Translations under genes and position numbers: made by a program
Shown: one piece after another, positions 23,001 through 24,139 of the stretch
Layout of the letters: each line of letters opens with the position of its first letter
Numbering within the stretch: the first letter of the stretch is position 1
Assembly: GCA_036502925.1 (NCBI GenBank)
Contig: DASXXS010000163.1
Span: 1 to 24,139, forward strand
DNA: 24,139 nt
Source of the DNA: VAZQ01 sp036502925
GTDB lineage: Bacteria; Pseudomonadota; Alphaproteobacteria; Rhizobiales; Xanthobacteraceae
Direction of reading: 5' to 3'
The notes under the pieces: generated by a model
Database searches by the model: none
Told to the model about the DNA's origin: nothing
Seen by the model: only the letters and a program-made list of their open reading frames with translations

Positions 23001-24119
23001 TCAGAGCGTCGGGGACTTGGCATAGACGGATTCGTCGATGAACTTGCCCATGCCGGACGACACGCCGTGCTTTGCCAGCTCTTCGAGATAGATGCGGTGA
23101 ATGCGCCGATCCTGGTCCTCGTATTCGACCTGGCAGCCGCCTTCCTGGACATTGACGTCCATGCCGGTGAACACGTGCCGTTTGGATTGTGTGAACGGAT
23201 AGCGCAGCCCGCCGAAGGCGACCGCGAGATAGCGCGCCGGATCGCCCGACGTATTGAAATGCTGATGGAACATCTGGTCGGGCGGCGCGAACACGACCCC
23301 ATGCCGCCAGTCGATCCGCACCAGATCCTTGGCGATATCGTACCACAGCAATGAATAGCCGTGGCCGGTGACGGCGTAGACGTGGAAATCGGAGCCATGA
23401 CGGTGGCCTTTCTTGTAGGTGCCGACCGGCATCTGCGAGATATGGGCGTGCATGGTGCCGTCGGCGAGCACGAACATCATGTTCGACCCGCCGGCGCCGC
23501 GCGCCTCCCAGGTCTTGAGCTCGAACGCCGCCAGGTCGGGGATGAAATTCGTCTCCCACATGTTGCGGCCCGGCCGCACCGGGATGAACTCGCCTTCGCC
23601 GCTGAAGGCGTTTTGCGCGCCTTGGCGCTCGGGAAACTCGTAATTGTTGTCGAAGACGAACGACTCGTTGTGGAACAGGTTCAACATCATCGCCAGATTG
23701 TTGGTCGAGGCGAGCCGCGCGCGCTCTTTTCCGCTGGTGTTGAAGTGCTGGTAGCGCGCGTTCAGCGGCAGCGCGAACAGGCTCTTGGGCCCCCATTCGA
23801 AACTGTGGCGGCGCCCGTCGCTCAGCTCGACGCTGGTGCCGCCGAAGCCGGCCAGCACATAGACGACCTCCTCGTAGAGATGCCGCTGCGGCGAGGTCTG
23901 CGAGCCGGGCGCAAGATCGAGCACGAAGATCGACACGAAGTCGCCGCGGCCCTTCAGGTTGACGATCGCCCCGTCGACGCCGAGGCGCCCCCACGGTGCG
24001 GTCGGCACCTTGATCAGGTCGACGCCGAAATCCTCCACGATCGGGACGCCCTCCTGCGCCGCCCAGCTGGCATAGGGGTCGAGCAGGAGCTTGGGATGTT
24101 CCATCAGGGGCTTGTTCAT
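23001..24119 (-). CDS. Bicupin protein paired with the EutA-like gene, function unknown
   Basis: 372 residues with two cupin barrels. Barrel 1 (about 60-150) has His80 in SPQRHLYEEVVYVLAG and His125 in YQHFNTSG. Barrel 2 (about 215-305) has the richer site GTYKKGHRHGSDFHVYAVTGHG (His239, His241, His246, the last in place of the usual Glu) and His287 in HQHFNTSG. The heptad QHFNTSG appears in both barrels at the same fold position, showing internal duplication. A metal centre in barrel 2 is likely; barrel 1 may be degenerate. Similar proteins may carry the database name ethanolamine ammonia-lyase-activating protein, probably copied from the neighbour. The start is ATG 24119, or possibly ATG 24104. 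A dioxygenase- or sugar-isomerase-like activity is possible but unproven. Confidence 0.75.
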   Translation of the reverse strand: MNKPLMEHPKLLLDPYASWAAQEGVPIVEDFGVDLIKVPTAPWGRLGVDGAIVNLKGRGDFVSIFVLDLAPGSQTSPQRHLYEEVVYVLAGFGGTSVELSDGRRHSFEWGPKSLFALPLNARYQHFNTSGKERARLASTNNLAMMLNLFHNESFVFDNNYEFPERQGAQNAFSGEGEFIPVRPGRNMWETNFIPDLAAFELKTWEARGAGGSNMMFVLADGTMHAHISQMPVGTYKKGHRHGSDFHVYAVTGHGYSLLWYDIAKDLVRIDWRHGVVFAPPDQMFHQHFNTSGDPARYLAVAFGGLRYPFTQSKRHVFTGMDVNVQEGGCQVEYEDQDRRIHRIYLEELAKHGVSSGMGKFIDESVYAKSPTL

Positions 24120-24139
24120 GTCGGTACCGCGTTCGAGCC

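Noticed and set aside
21558..23354. 598-codon open frame antisense to the EutA-like and bicupin genes
   Set aside because: It spans two well-supported minus-strand genes and their gap, with shadow-like composition and no motif.
20986..24139. Complete ethanolamine utilisation locus
   Set aside because: Only an EutA-like gene is present. No eutB, eutC, eutH or shell-protein gene appears, so the pathway is not claimed.

Overview
This high-GC window is ordinary chromosomal DNA of an alphaproteobacterium of the order Hyphomicrobiales (Rhizobiales). The Bradyrhizobium/Xanthobacteraceae side is most likely, but I cannot name a genus from sequence alone. The strongest taxonomic marker is a complete lipid A very-long-chain fatty acid cluster on the minus strand (acpXL, fabZ-like, two fabF-like genes, an MDR dehydrogenase, an LpxL-type acyltransferase), an arrangement known from Rhizobium and Bradyrhizobium. 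I see no transposase, phage gene, tRNA, rRNA or CRISPR array.

Layout. 1-2585 (+): a GNAT acetyltransferase cut by the window edge, a 37-residue membrane peptide translationally coupled to it, citramalate synthase cimA and a VOC/glyoxalase-fold protein, tightly spaced as one operon. 2602-3207 (-): a LOG-family phosphoribohydrolase. 3485-7337 (+): an Atm1-type ABC exporter, an inverted pair of GTAG-headed REP-like hairpins, then psd and pssA, the two steps from CDP-diacylglycerol to phosphatidylethanolamine. 7349-9504 (-): mmsA and a GST-like gene. 9505-9870: a gap ending in two overlapping palindromes just before the next start. 9871-13315 (+): kup, a rhodanese-domain protein and a polyamine-type periplasmic binding protein without its permease.

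13461-18715 (-): the VLCFA lipid A cluster. It supplies a dedicated acyl carrier protein, a condensing enzyme with an intact Cys-His-His triad (FabF1-like), a sister subunit that has lost the catalytic cysteine (FabF2-like, reminiscent of a chain-length factor), a dehydratase, an MDR oxidoreductase that has lost the catalytic-zinc ligands and could be an enoyl reductase, and the acyltransferase that would place the product on lipid A. No ketoreductase is encoded here, so it is presumably borrowed from the housekeeping system.

19180-20985: a small conserved-looking membrane protein (-), a periplasmic PCuAC copper chaperone (+) and a carboxymuconolactone decarboxylase-fold protein (-). 20986-21476: a 491-base gap with an intrinsic terminator on the + strand that belongs to no visible gene (possible small RNA) and a nested inverted repeat. 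21477-24119 (-): a bicupin followed closely by an EutA-like ATPase without the ethanolamine ammonia-lyase genes. This is the least understood pair in the window.

The most promising leads are the KS/CLF-like pair in lipid A synthesis, the EutA-bicupin pair, and several regulatory-looking repeats: phased GGAAC repeats before the ABC exporter, stacked palindromes before kup, tandem TCACCAGTGAT, and the orphan terminator.
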